Of a stretch of DNA of 64,000 nucleotides, positions 1 through 8,565 are shown piece after piece. The notes beneath the pieces were generated by a model. It made no database searches. It saw only the letters and a list, made by a program, of their open reading frames with translations, and was not told the origin of the DNA. How positions within the stretch are numbered: position 1 is the first letter of the stretch; every line of letters starts with the position of its first letter. Source of the DNA: Bdellovibrionaceae bacterium UBA6776 (lineage in GTDB: Bacteria > Bdellovibrionota > Bdellovibrionia > Bdellovibrionales > UBA1609); assembly GCA_002453155.1 (NCBI GenBank), contig DKGG01000062.1, positions 1 to 64,000 on the forward strand. The letters are read 5' to 3'. Made by a program: the position numbers and the translations under genes.

Positions 1-111
1 CTTTTCCATAGATAGAGAATAAAACCCAAAGATGGGTGGATTCGCGACGGATCGAGTATTCGATTTATAGGCGCCTAGAATTTTTTTGAACAGAAGTTTC
101 GTGGAGGTCTA
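1..111. other. Gene-free left edge
   Basis: No coding region is supported between the window edge and the repeat element at 112. Short open frames here and across 86-334 have no signal peptide, family motif or convincing ribosome binding site. A 10-bp palindrome TAGGCGCCTA at about 67-76 lies just before a run of T; it lacks room for a loop, so I do not call it a terminator. The gene-free stretch continues to 352, and positions 236-352 hold nothing I recognise. Confidence 0.5.
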
Positions 112-235
112 TTTCCAAGAGCTAAAATCCATAATGACAGACCTCAATCGAGCAGGATGCGATTTTCCTGAAAGGAAAACGATTGTGAGTCCATGGATGG
201 ACGGGTCTGGAATGATGGAGTTTAGATCTTGGAAA
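112..235 (+). repeat. Composite hairpin element, copy A (diverged)
   Basis: Inverted arms 112-143 and 204-235 pair at 27 of 32 positions, and all five mismatches oppose G and A on the plus strand. Inside lies a 6-bp stem CAATCG (145-150)/CGATTG (180-185). Its 5' side carries the unpaired 11-mer AGCAGGATGCG (151-161) and one extra base (162), followed by the hairpin TTTTCCT (163-169)/AGGAAAA (173-179), which abuts the closing stem strand. A second small hairpin (GTCCA/TGGAC, 189-202) sits on the 3' side. The 11-mer and the layout match copies at 28504-28653 and 34660-34770, although both helices here have different sequences. The function is unknown. Confidence 0.7.
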
Positions 236-352
236 AAGAGTGCACTCATCGGAAGTCTGCAAGAATGCAGGGCGTGTTTGCATGGTGAGACCTATGAACG
301 TGAGAAATAAGTCATATTTGATCGAAGAGCCCAAGGATAGACGGGCTTTGAT

Positions 353-730
353 CTACTCAACCGACTTCTTAACTTTAATTTCAGCCAAACATTCTTCCGA
401 AGCTTCAGCATCAAAGTTCATTGCAAGGTTTTCTTCCTGGCTCACCTTTTTTGATTCTTTGTCTCCGTACAGATTTTCAATAAATCTTAGAGTCTTCTTG
501 TCTGTGTATCCCGAGGCCAAATATTTCTTTGACATACAGGCACAGTATTTTTTTCTCAGAAGTGGAGGGATGGATTTTACTTTGGAGCATAGGCTCAGAT
601 ATTTAACCTCGAAGTTCTTCTCTCCCGCACTCTTGCGCACTTTAGTCTCACTTGCGAGAGAGCTACAACCTAAAGTGAGAGCAGCTGCGATCATTAAAAT
701 GCTGAATAGACTTTGACTTGTTTTCATCAT
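353..730 (-). CDS. Small exported Cys-containing protein, function unknown
   Basis: This 125-residue protein starts with a typical export signal: Lys at residue 3, then a hydrophobic stretch up to about residue 21. Cys22 follows Leu-Gly, so it could be a lipoprotein, although the -3 residue is not ideal for a lipobox; signal peptidase I cleavage near residue 28 is the alternative. The mature part is Lys/Glu-rich and has a YCACM motif with further cysteines that could form disulfides. It is the last gene of a minus-strand run of envelope genes, 19 bp after the M23 peptidase. I do not recognise the family. Confidence 0.7.
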   Translation of the reverse strand: MMKTSQSLFSILMIAAALTLGCSSLASETKVRKSAGEKNFEVKYLSLCSKVKSIPPLLRKKYCACMSKKYLASGYTDKKTLRFIENLYGDKESKKVSQEENLAMNFDAEASEECLAEIKVKKSVE

Positions 731-749
731 ATTCCTCTAAACTTCCCTC

Positions 750-1415
750 TTAGCTTGCGCCACAAATTTCATTCCGTTTAAATGCACTCAAAGGATTTAC
801 CCTTCTGCCTTTGGGGTCAAAGACCTCTAAGTGCAAGTGAGGTCCGGTGGACCTTCCCGTGGAGCCAATATTTCCAACCACGGTTCCTGCATTTACAGTT
901 TCCCCACTTTTATATTTCCCCGGGGCTTTCATATGACTGTACGAAACTGTATAGCCATTGGAAAGTTTAATTCGAACTTGATTTCCGTAGCCCCCACGTC
1001 GACCGCGAAAAACCACGACGCCCTTCATCGGAGATCTTAATGGGAGAGCTCGGCCGCCACTTTTTACATCTTGACCGGTATGCATGATTCGTCTTTTTAA
1101 GATGGGGTGCTTTCGCATTCCATAAGGGGAGCCAATGGCGCACCCGCTTTCAACAATGGAAACTGTCTTGTTTTCATTTTTTTTGTTGTGCCAATCCAAG
1201 ACCTCTTCAGGTATGGCGATCAAATCACGGTCGATGTCATTGACTTCCGGCAGGTCACAATCGGTGCAGTGCTTGCTTTCCAAATCATCAGAGTCCACAT
1301 CCGAAAATTCGCCGGAGTCTATGTCCTGGGCCCAACTCCATTGGGGAGTGGCAGAAATTAGGAAAAATGCAAAAGTGAAGACGATGGGCATACAGATGTT
1401 TTTTAGAGCAGTCAT
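750..1415 (-). CDS. Secreted M23-family (LytM) metallopeptidase
   Basis: The protein (221 aa) has an N-terminal signal peptide (about 1-29) and a C-terminal LytM domain (about 90-212). The zinc ligands are visible: H112 and D116 in HTGQD and H195 in the GPHLHLE motif, with H193 and H161 as the catalytic histidines. An intact set predicts peptidoglycan endopeptidase activity in the periplasm or on prey/neighbour walls. Residues 37-76 hold a SDDLE..K.CTDC...RDL..IPEEV..WH module. The same module occurs in the larger M23 protein encoded at 2087-3649, so the two are paralogues. The LysM and coiled-coil regions seen in some M23 proteins are absent. Confidence 0.9.
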   Translation of the reverse strand: MTALKNICMPIVFTFAFFLISATPQWSWAQDIDSGEFSDVDSDDLESKHCTDCDLPEVNDIDRDLIAIPEEVLDWHNKKNENKTVSIVESGCAIGSPYGMRKHPILKRRIMHTGQDVKSGGRALPLRSPMKGVVVFRGRRGGYGNQVRIKLSNGYTVSYSHMKAPGKYKSGETVNAGTVVGNIGSTGRSTGPHLHLEVFDPKGRRVNPLSAFKRNEICGAS

Positions 1416-1484
1416 ATAGAATGCCTATCGGCCCAGGAATCCTCTAGACTTTAAAAGAAAGAGATCAGGATTGAATCTATGAGA

Positions 1485-1511
1485 GAAAACAAGACAAAGG
1501 CCCAGAGGCCT
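1485..1511 (-). terminator. Weak intrinsic terminator candidate
   Basis: Read on the minus strand, AGGCC-tctg-GGCCT (1511-1498) is followed by TTGTCTTGTTTT. It lies 23 bp after the stop of the beta-propeller gene. The 5-bp stem and interrupted T-run make it weak, so some readthrough into the M23 gene at 1415 would be expected. Confidence 0.35.
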
Positions 1512-1533
1512 CGGTCGTTTAAACGCAGGAATC

Positions 1534-2064
1534 TTATTTGTAGGATTGAACTTTTCCAGAAACAGGATCGATCAACAGCTTGGACTCCAATTGAATGAGC
1601 TTTCCTTTTAATTTTAAAGCTCCACCACCATAGTAATCGAATTTTTGGCTCAAGCCTTCTTTGTCCCACAATTTCTTTCCGCTTTTCAGGTCAAAGCTCA
1701 AGGCGCGATCATCCATTCCCACAAAAAGCCGACCGTTATAGATCAATGGTTTTGCCAAATTCAAACCGGCAATGTGTTCTTTCCACAAAAGTTTCAAAGT
1801 CTTCGCATCAATCACTTGAACCTTGATCGCCGCATCTCCCACGCTGGCAAATTGGTAGGCCACAACAATATGGGCTTTGGTCTTCAAAGTGTATTGAATT
1901 TCCAAATCAAAATCCTTTGGAAGATCCAGTGAATGGCTCTTCTTCTGAGATCCACTCTCAATCAGAATTTGATTTTTCTTTTGTGAAATGGAAACACCAT
2001 CTGTGGCCCAGGCATTTAGGCTCACCAAACTTAGGGCTAAAAATGATCTCATTAATTTATTCAT
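1534..2064 (-). CDS. Exported PQQ-like beta-propeller repeat protein
   Basis: A signal peptide (residues 1-20, ending ALNAWA-type) is followed by a small all-beta region with PQQ/WD-like repeats of the form A.D..tGk.lW, for example SGKKLWDKEG and DAKTLKLLWKE. The length, about 176 aa, gives only part of a propeller. The start is set at the ATG at 2064 because AAGAAGG lies six bases upstream; a longer reading frame overlaps the preceding gene and lacks a site. BamB-type proteins use this fold as outer-membrane assembly scaffolds, but this protein is much shorter, so the role is open. It follows the SH3-M23 gene by 22 bp. Confidence 0.7.
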   Translation of the reverse strand: MNKLMRSFLALSLVSLNAWATDGVSISQKKNQILIESGSQKKSHSLDLPKDFDLEIQYTLKTKAHIVVAYQFASVGDAAIKVQVIDAKTLKLLWKEHIAGLNLAKPLIYNGRLFVGMDDRALSFDLKSGKKLWDKEGLSQKFDYYGGGALKLKGKLIQLESKLLIDPVSGKVQSYK

Positions 2065-2086
2065 ATTTACCTTCTTTAACATAAAA

Positions 2087-3649
2087 TTACCTCGCCTGTG
2101 TACAGCCAAAGTGTGCACCTGGATTCAAACGTCTTCCTCGTCGGTCCTTCAATTCAAAATGAACGTGTGGGTGAACGCTTGATCCCGCCGCATTTCCAGT
2201 TTTTCCAACCGTTCCGATCATTTGTCCGGCTTTTAATTTCTGACCCACGCGAACTTTTCGAGAGTCCATGTGCATGTAAACCGTGACCATCCCATTGCTG
2301 TGTCGAATCCGAATGGTGTTTCCAGATTTTCGACCCTTAGTGCTTGAAATCACCTTTCCCTCCCAAGGGGAGTAAAGCGGGGTTCCAACTGGTGCATACC
2401 AATCAATTCCAGTGTGACGATACCGACCTCCAGCTCTTCGTGCATGCCAGGCCCCATGTCCGGCGCCATCATGTCTCACGCCCATACATTGAGGAAGAGG
2501 AAAGACCGCGCCATTTTTAGCTTTGATTCGACCGGCCACGCCACCATCGTCATTTGGAGTGTGTTTGCGATGCCAGGCGATGACTTCTTCGGGAATCTCC
2601 ATCAAATCTCGCTTTGGATCTTTTGCGGCACCTTCTTCGCAATCAGTACAGTATTTTCCTTCCAAGTCATCGGAAGTCACACCTGCAAATCGGCCTACAC
2701 GTTCAGTGTCACCGGCTGGTTGCAACTGATTTTCGTCTTCCGCTTCGGCTTGATCCTCAGCAACTTCCGGTTGCTCTTGAGTTGCGGGCGTCTCGTCAAA
2801 ATTTGGAACTTCTGCCACGATGGGCGTGTCGTCTTCTTTTCCAGGAGGCTCTACCGCTTCCGTCACGGCCGACGCAGGAGTCATATTTCCTGAAGGAGCA
2901 GGTTCTTCCGCAGGGGCGGAAGTTGTGGCCTGAGCAATGTCGCCATCGGCCCGGGCAATCAAATCGTCTGAAGTCACTCCTTCAAATCGCGCGCGTCGAG
3001 GAGGTGTTGCCGCCGCAGGGCGGGGCGTTTCCGTCGTGACCACAGGAGTTTCCACTTTTCGCTGTCGGGTTTCCACATTCAAAAAGTTTTCTGAAACGTA
3101 TCCGATCTGATTGCTTTCGGGGATTCGAATCTTCCACCAGCCATTTCTTGCACGACCTAAAATTTCAATATTGCCTTCGTCATAATCCAAACTTCCCACA
3201 CGGCGGCTGCGAGACGTGGGACTCGTGCGAACATTCAATCCAGAACCTCTTCGAACTCTTTTAACTTTCCCCACTTGATAAGTTGTCGCTTCTGCAGCTG
3301 GCGCTTCTTGTCGAGTTTTTACAGCTGCAGCGGTTTGTGGAGGAGTGGTGCGTTTCACATAAGGGCGACCACTGCGGGCTTTTCCATCGTAAATCCAACC
3401 GGATTTCTTTCCATCCACAGTTTCCACTCGAATCCATTTTCCGTAACTCTCTTTGATGACAAAAGAGTCAGAGGGGCGAATGTTCTGCCGCTTTTCACGG
3501 CCTGCACCTCGTCCTGATTTTCCATCGGGACGCTCTCTTAAGTTCATCACCGCGGTGGTTTTTCCGTAGGTTTCGGCTTTCGCTGGAACCACAGGACCAC
3601 TCATCAGCACGAGTCCAATTATAGACAAAAGAAATTTTATATTTTTCAT
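2087..3649 (-). CDS. Exported protein with two SH3b domains and an M23 peptidase domain
   Basis: The protein has 520 residues. In order: signal peptide (1-25), bacterial SH3 domain (about 27-97), second SH3b (about 124-192), a Pro/Ala/Glu-rich linker (195-320), and a LytM domain (about 400-515). Zinc ligands H412 and D416 (HTGID) and H497, plus H460 and H495, are all present, so the enzyme should cut peptidoglycan peptides. SH3b domains usually target such enzymes to the wall. The linker carries two copies of RF.GVTSDDL (221-230 and 320-329); the second copy is followed by the CTDC/IPEEV/WH module that also occurs in the M23 protein at 750-1415. No clear ribosome binding site precedes the ATG. 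Confidence 0.9.
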   Translation of the reverse strand: MKNIKFLLSIIGLVLMSGPVVPAKAETYGKTTAVMNLRERPDGKSGRGAGREKRQNIRPSDSFVIKESYGKWIRVETVDGKKSGWIYDGKARSGRPYVKRTTPPQTAAAVKTRQEAPAAEATTYQVGKVKRVRRGSGLNVRTSPTSRSRRVGSLDYDEGNIEILGRARNGWWKIRIPESNQIGYVSENFLNVETRQRKVETPVVTTETPRPAAATPPRRARFEGVTSDDLIARADGDIAQATTSAPAEEPAPSGNMTPASAVTEAVEPPGKEDDTPIVAEVPNFDETPATQEQPEVAEDQAEAEDENQLQPAGDTERVGRFAGVTSDDLEGKYCTDCEEGAAKDPKRDLMEIPEEVIAWHRKHTPNDDGGVAGRIKAKNGAVFPLPQCMGVRHDGAGHGAWHARRAGGRYRHTGIDWYAPVGTPLYSPWEGKVISSTKGRKSGNTIRIRHSNGMVTVYMHMDSRKVRVGQKLKAGQMIGTVGKTGNAAGSSVHPHVHFELKDRRGRRLNPGAHFGCTQAR

Positions 3650-3720
3650 ACATTGAGTTTATGCAGCAATGGCCGTGCCGGGGTAAAAAGGACGTGATTC
3701 TAGGGTGTTAACTTAGAGAT

Positions 3721-3747
3721 AAAAAAACAGGGACCGAAGGTCCCTGT
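3721..3747 (-). terminator. Intrinsic terminator of the gspCD operon (UUCG loop)
   Basis: On the minus strand ACAGGGACC-TTC-GGTCCCTGT (3747-3727) is a perfect 9-bp stem, capped in RNA by a C(UUCG)G tetraloop and followed by seven T. It lies about 45 bp after the gspD stop codon. It separates the secretion genes from the SH3-M23 gene on the same strand. Confidence 0.92.
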
Positions 3748-3791
3748 CAAATGTGTGAACAGCTGGTGGGGGTGTAAACAGTTTTGACGTC

Positions 3792-6050
3792 TCAAAAAGT
3801 TTCAATGGCAGGCTCTTCCATTTCATCTGAGGGAGCACTGTCCCGCACCCGGCGCGGAAGGGCGTCCACTTCAGATCCATGAGGATCTCTTCCGTTCATA
3901 AACTTCTGAACAAAATCAATGCGCTCGTTGATCTTTCGATCCACAATTTCTGCATTGTCGGTGGCATTGCGAAGAATCTTTGGAGTGATAAACACCACCA
4001 AATTGGTCTTCTTTTTGTCCGTGGTTTTGGACTTAAAGAGCCATCCTAAAATCGGGATGTCCCCAAGAATCGGAATCTTTCGAATGTTTTCACTGTCTTC
4101 GTCTTTCATCAATCCTCCAAGGACCGCAGTGTCTCCGGAGTCCACCACAATGGAGGTTTTAATTTTTCGCGTGGTTGTTGCGATCGCGATTTTTGCAAGT
4201 TCAGTTGCTTTGACAGATGTGTTAGAAAGCCCAGCAACCTCTTGGTCCACCTTCAACTGAACCCGGTCCGAATCCGGGCTTGTGAAGGGGGTGATGGTCA
4301 ACTTGGTGGTGACATTTTCAGTCTTAACACTGTTTTGAGTGCTTCCATTTTGAGCATTGGTAGAACTCAAGGAAACGGGAACTTTTTCCCCAACTTCAAT
4401 CATGGCCTCTTCGTTATCTAAAACTGTGATTTGAGGCGTGGACAACACGTTTCCTCCACCGTTCTCCTTGAGGATTCGAATCATTCCGGTCAAATCGGCC
4501 ACTTTAAAAGTTCCGCTGCCGCTGGTGCCACCCATTCCAGGAATGGTGATGTCAAATACACTGCCCAGTCCAAAACCAAAGACTCCACCCGTATCCTCAG
4601 TGGGGTTGATCAGGTTGTTCAAAGAACCACTTCGAAATCCCACACGGCCAATGCCGTTGGAATCTTTATCAAACTTGTAGTAGTCCACGCCCCACTGACT
4701 GGTGACGTTGGTGTTCATTTCCATAATGATGGCTTTTAAGAAGACTTGATCTCTGGGAATGTCGATTTTGGACAAAATGGTTTTCACTTTGTCGTAGTCC
4801 GTTTTTCCGGCGGTGATTACTAAAGAGTTGGTGATCTTGTCCGCAATGACCTTCACCTCGCCTCCAAAAATGGCCGTGTTGGCCGGAGCGATTTCTCCAT
4901 CCCGTGCCGACAACGAAAGGGGAGGGGCGCCGGACTTGGTGCTTTGCTCTTGGCTCTTCTTAGATTCGGAAGCAATGCCGTTCAAAGTATTGGCGATCTG
5001 TTCGGCTTCAGAGTGTTTTACATAATAAACAAACACGCCGCCGTTTTCATCCGCCCGCAAACGAAAATCCAAACGAGAAATCAATTGTTTGATTTTGCTA
5101 ATCCCATTGCGGTTTCCCACCACAATGATCGAGTTGGTGCGCTCATCAGCAACCACCACCGAGTAGACTTCGGATCCAGAGGATGAAGTTCCCGAGGAAG
5201 CTTGAGTGGATCTGCGAAAGCGGGGAACACTTCGACTGGAAGAACCCGAATTGTCTTTGTCGATGATTTTGGTCAACAAATCCTGAATGTCTTTGGCGCG
5301 GGCATAGCGGATGCGAATCACTTCCATGCGCTCTTCAAAGCCTTGAGTGTCCAACTGGTCCAAGATTTTTGCCACGCGATCAATGTTGGCGCCGTAATCC
5401 GAGATGATCAAAGAGTTGGTGGGGCCGTAAGCGTAGATTTCCCCTTGAGTGGAGGTCAACATGCGCACCTGTTTGTTAATCTCTTCTGCACTGACGTACT
5501 TCAATTTAAAAATTCGAGTGATCATTTGATCCGAATCGGGATAGTAGGCACCAGAATAAGTTTCGATATTGTCTCTTTGAGCAGAGCGGGCCTGTTTGAT
5601 TTTGTAAAAGCCATCCGCAGGGACGATGGCCAAGTTGTTGATGGCCAAGGCCGATAGAAAAGCCTTGTAAGCTTCGGCCACAGTAATGCGCGTCGGTGCA
5701 ATGATGGTGATTTTTCCGCGAACATTGGGATCCACCACAAAGTTTTTCCCGGTCAAATCACTGATGGCTTTGATCACATCGGCAATTTCTGCATTTGGAT
5801 AGTCAAAGCTTTCAATCACATCGGGGAAGTTTTCATTGGTGATGTCTTCAATGGGACTGTCCGCCAAATTCTTTCCGGTTTTCTTACTGACAAATCCGGT
5901 GTCCTGTTGAGTTTGGCCAGTTGCAGGTGCCCCATTGGTGCCAACGCCGGCTCCAGGAAGACCTCCCATTTGGGCAAATCCGCTGGGGCTTTGAAGCAAA
6001 GCCAGTGCGATCGCGGTGCAAATTACAGTTTGAGATTGAGTTTTTCTCAT
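3792..6050 (-). CDS. gspD: Type II secretion system secretin
   Basis: This is the outer-membrane channel of the type II secretion system (about 752 aa). It has a signal peptide (about 1-26) and an N0 domain starting near the motif FDYPNAEIADVIKAIS. N1-N3 ring domains with a Gly/Ser-rich insertion in N3 follow, then the secretin core with the signature VPVSLSS and the conserved IPILGDIPILGWLF. The start is placed at the ATG at 6050 because AAGGAGGG lies seven bases upstream; a 22-residue longer frame has no site. No lipobox is seen. gspC lies 80 bp upstream, and the operon ends at the terminator at 3721. No other gsp genes are in the window. Confidence 0.96.
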   Translation of the reverse strand: MRKTQSQTVICTAIALALLQSPSGFAQMGGLPGAGVGTNGAPATGQTQQDTGFVSKKTGKNLADSPIEDITNENFPDVIESFDYPNAEIADVIKAISDLTGKNFVVDPNVRGKITIIAPTRITVAEAYKAFLSALAINNLAIVPADGFYKIKQARSAQRDNIETYSGAYYPDSDQMITRIFKLKYVSAEEINKQVRMLTSTQGEIYAYGPTNSLIISDYGANIDRVAKILDQLDTQGFEERMEVIRIRYARAKDIQDLLTKIIDKDNSGSSSRSVPRFRRSTQASSGTSSSGSEVYSVVVADERTNSIIVVGNRNGISKIKQLISRLDFRLRADENGGVFVYYVKHSEAEQIANTLNGIASESKKSQEQSTKSGAPPLSLSARDGEIAPANTAIFGGEVKVIADKITNSLVITAGKTDYDKVKTILSKIDIPRDQVFLKAIIMEMNTNVTSQWGVDYYKFDKDSNGIGRVGFRSGSLNNLINPTEDTGGVFGFGLGSVFDITIPGMGGTSGSGTFKVADLTGMIRILKENGGGNVLSTPQITVLDNEEAMIEVGEKVPVSLSSTNAQNGSTQNSVKTENVTTKLTITPFTSPDSDRVQLKVDQEVAGLSNTSVKATELAKIAIATTTRKIKTSIVVDSGDTAVLGGLMKDEDSENIRKIPILGDIPILGWLFKSKTTDKKKTNLVVFITPKILRNATDNAEIVDRKINERIDFVQKFMNGRDPHGSEVDALPRRVRDSAPSDEMEEPAIETF

Positions 6051-6130
6051 GGGCACACCCTCCTTGGTGCATTTCAATTCCAGTACATTTTCAAACTTGA
6101 ACCGATATCCCCACAAGCCACATCATGCAG

Positions 6131-7081
6131 CTATTTGGTCACCGTATAGTCCAAGGTTTCGGAACTTCCGTTTCGCAAAATTCCAATTTTCACACTGTCC
6201 GAGTTGCGAAGCGCTTGATAAAGCTCCATGGCTTTTGTGGGGGAGTTTACAGCGTCCCCATTTACAGATTGAATCACATCCATGGGTTGAAAACCTAAGG
6301 TAGAAAAAACACTTCCCGGTTTGATGGAGACAAAGCGAAAGCCCTGAACTTTTCCGCCCGTTCCAGGGACAATGTTGGGAACCATGCGTGCTTGGTTTAA
6401 AACTTCACCTAAGTTTGCCAATTGTTTTTCGATTTCAGAGCGACTGACTGTAAAGCTGTAAGAGCCAGTTTGTTGTACTTTTGCGTCTGTGCTTCCCGAA
6501 GGTGCATTGGTTTTGCGGCCAAAGGCCAAAGCCGAATCTTTTGGAATTTCCACGTATTCCAAACGTTGGTTTGCTGAATTTCTAAAAATCAATTTGCGAC
6601 GCTCGACACGTACCACGCGTCCCATGCCTTCCATGTCATCATCCACCATGTAAGTTTGCGTGGCATTCTTGGCTTGGATTAAAAGAGTGGCAATGGATTT
6701 TTTGGGATCCGCATGAACCAAAGTTCCTTCCAACTTGATGGGAAGTTGAGTGAGAACAGGGGCCGCATCGGAATCTCCATTTCCACCCCCGGGTCCACCG
6801 TCTTCGGAGGCTTTGGGAGGAGGAATTTTTCCGTCTTGATTAAAGATGTTCTTTTTGTAAATGCTCGCGTAGGCGTCCATTCCTTTAAAAGTGGGCTGTT
6901 GATTGTTGTGAGGACGTGCCGGCGGAGGATTCGTAGGAAGCATTTTGGGACGCAAATAAACCACGCTCAGATCCGCTGCAAAATAAGCGACCATTGCGAT
7001 CAGTGCATAGATGTACAAACCCTCAAAAGGAGGTCGACCTCCACCACGAAACATATTGCGTCCAAAACCAAACACTGACAT
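6131..7081 (-). CDS. gspC: Type II secretion system inner-membrane protein GspC with PDZ domain
   Basis: GspC links the inner-membrane platform to the secretin. The 316-aa protein has a short cytoplasmic N-terminus and one membrane helix (about 21-45). A Pro-rich linker and the homology-region domain follow (about 95-170; LEGTLVHADPKKSIATLL matches the HR pattern). The C-terminal PDZ domain (about 235-315) carries GFRFVSIKPGSVFSTLGF and DVIQSVNGD. It is cotranscribed with gspD downstream. The order gspC-gspD is the usual one, which supports both calls. Confidence 0.93.
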   Translation of the reverse strand: MSVFGFGRNMFRGGGRPPFEGLYIYALIAMVAYFAADLSVVYLRPKMLPTNPPPARPHNNQQPTFKGMDAYASIYKKNIFNQDGKIPPPKASEDGGPGGGNGDSDAAPVLTQLPIKLEGTLVHADPKKSIATLLIQAKNATQTYMVDDDMEGMGRVVRVERRKLIFRNSANQRLEYVEIPKDSALAFGRKTNAPSGSTDAKVQQTGSYSFTVSRSEIEKQLANLGEVLNQARMVPNIVPGTGGKVQGFRFVSIKPGSVFSTLGFQPMDVIQSVNGDAVNSPTKAMELYQALRNSDSVKIGILRNGSSETLDYTVTK

Positions 7082-7295
7082 TCCACAATGTTACCAAACC
7101 CCCTTGAAATGTCTCATGTTTTTCATTTAGCCCAGGTCGTCATTTACAAAAAAATGAAGGGATTACACGGACAAAGATCCAGAATTCCCTCTGAAATGAA
7201 AGCTACTTCACGAAGGGTCTAGGCACAACCTTTGCTCCTCATTGAAGTGGGGGATGACTTTTCTTTGGGGTCATCAAAAAAATAAGGGGGGAAAG

Positions 7296-7937
7296 ATGAC
7301 GACATTGGTCTTTGATGTCCATTCGAGCATTCATTTTCAAGATGTGAGAATGGCCATGATCCGCATTCCAGAAGTGATTCAAAAAATTCGAGAAGTTCAA
7401 GATCTGTTGGATGCCGATGGAATCCAAATGGATCTCAGCAACTTTATGGCTTCAGACAACACGCACTTTCTCAAAAACTACCGAAAAAAAGAATTCGCAG
7501 GAGTTGTGATTCAGTTGGGTCTTTATGACCGCTACAAAAAAGTTCAGGGATTTCCGCAATCTTTGATTGGAGTTTCCAATTCCATTTCCGCCGTCCGAGT
7601 CCTTTCCATGGAAATCTCTTTGGAGGAATTGGTGAGAGAGTCCTTTCGCAAAAACTCGCCTCACAAAACCGAGGAAGGCACCGCTGGAATTCCCGTGCTT
7701 ACCGGAATTCAAATTCCCAAATACAGTTTGTATCAAAGAAATCGAGAGGGCGAATATCTTCCTCTGGGAGATGAAAAGGTCGACCTGGCGCGCTTTCTGG
7801 ATGTTTTGTCCAAAGACACTTCCATTTATGAAGTGGGAGTGGCTTCCATGGGATTTCGCGGAACCATTGAGGACGACCTTCATTTGTCTTGGTTTTGGGA
7901 TCAATTGGGTCAGGAGCCAGCGGCACAGGCCAATTGA
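7296..7937 (+). CDS. Unassigned cytosolic protein with a faint acyltransferase-like segment
   Basis: The protein has 213 residues, no signal peptide and no membrane segment. The start at 7296 is chosen because a GGGGGG run lies just upstream; the longer frame has no such site. The stretch GVVIQLGLYDRYKK...IGVSNSISAVRVLSMEISLEELV has the spacing of the FabD/ACP-malonyltransferase core. There the nucleophile elbow reads GHSLGE; here it reads GVSNSI, keeping the Ser but losing the His. I treat this as a weak resemblance, not a function. The gene stands alone, divergent from gspC and convergent with the adenosyltransferase gene. Confidence 0.6.
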   Translation: MTTLVFDVHSSIHFQDVRMAMIRIPEVIQKIREVQDLLDADGIQMDLSNFMASDNTHFLKNYRKKEFAGVVIQLGLYDRYKKVQGFPQSLIGVSNSISAVRVLSMEISLEELVRESFRKNSPHKTEEGTAGIPVLTGIQIPKYSLYQRNREGEYLPLGDEKVDLARFLDVLSKDTSIYEVGVASMGFRGTIEDDLHLSWFWDQLGQEPAAQAN

Positions 7938-7941
7938 AAAA

Positions 7942-8508
7942 CTAAGTGTTCTTCTTCCATGTGAGTTCGGGAACCTGGCTCACATGGTTGGCGTAGCGAG
8001 CCAAAACAAAAAGATAATCGCTCAAACGGTTCAAATAAATCAGAGCGCGATTCTCTAAGTTTGATGAACTCTCCAATTCGAACACGCGTCTTTCAGCGCG
8101 TCGGCAAAGACTGCGCGCTTGGTGAAGAGCTGCCGCAAAAGGATGACCTCCCGGAAGAATAAATTCTTTGAGTGGTGGCAACACGTCTGTCATCGCATCC
8201 ATTTCTGCCTCTAAATAAAGCACTCGTGTTTCAGAAACTTCAGGCATTTTTGCGCGCCAATCTTCTGTGGGGCAAGCCAGTTGGCTCCCAAGATTGAACA
8301 GATCATTTTGAATGGATTGAAGCGCTTGGAAGTGAGAGTTGTTTTGAAAGGCCTCTGCGGATCGACTCAGTGCTACACAAACTCCCAAAGAAGAGTTCAG
8401 TTCATCCAGTGTCCCATAAGCCTCAACGCGAGGGTGGTTTTTTTTCACTCGTGATCCATCCACCAGCGAAGTTTCTCCTTGATCACCTGACTTTGTGTAA
8501 ATCTTCAT
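7942..8508 (-). CDS. Cob(I)alamin adenosyltransferase, PduO type
   Basis: This enzyme transfers adenosyl from ATP to cob(I)alamin to make coenzyme B12. The 188-aa chain has the PduO-family N-terminal ATP loop KIYTKSGDQGETSL (residues 2-15), the helix-bundle motif LDELNSSLG and the signature SLCRRAERRV. The start at 8508 is preceded by GGAGGAG; a much longer open frame upstream is antisense to the neighbouring gene. No cobalamin biosynthesis genes or B12-dependent enzyme genes lie nearby, so salvaged cobalamin may be its substrate. Confidence 0.92.
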   Translation of the reverse strand: MKIYTKSGDQGETSLVDGSRVKKNHPRVEAYGTLDELNSSLGVCVALSRSAEAFQNNSHFQALQSIQNDLFNLGSQLACPTEDWRAKMPEVSETRVLYLEAEMDAMTDVLPPLKEFILPGGHPFAAALHQARSLCRRAERRVFELESSSNLENRALIYLNRLSDYLFVLARYANHVSQVPELTWKKNT

Positions 8509-8565
8509 GCTCTCCTCCCGGTTCGGCTTGTCAAAAGGGCTTCCGTTGAGCATCATACCAAGTCC

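Noticed and set aside
240..716. Open reading frame of 158 codons on the plus strand across the first gene
   Set aside because: It is antisense to the signal-peptide-bearing gene at 353-730, has no family motif, and begins inside the repeat-element region.
7247..7283. GATGAC/GTCATC hairpin followed by seven A before the gene at 7296
   Set aside because: On the plus strand the tail is A, not T, and on the minus strand it lies upstream of gspC, not after a gene; no clear role.
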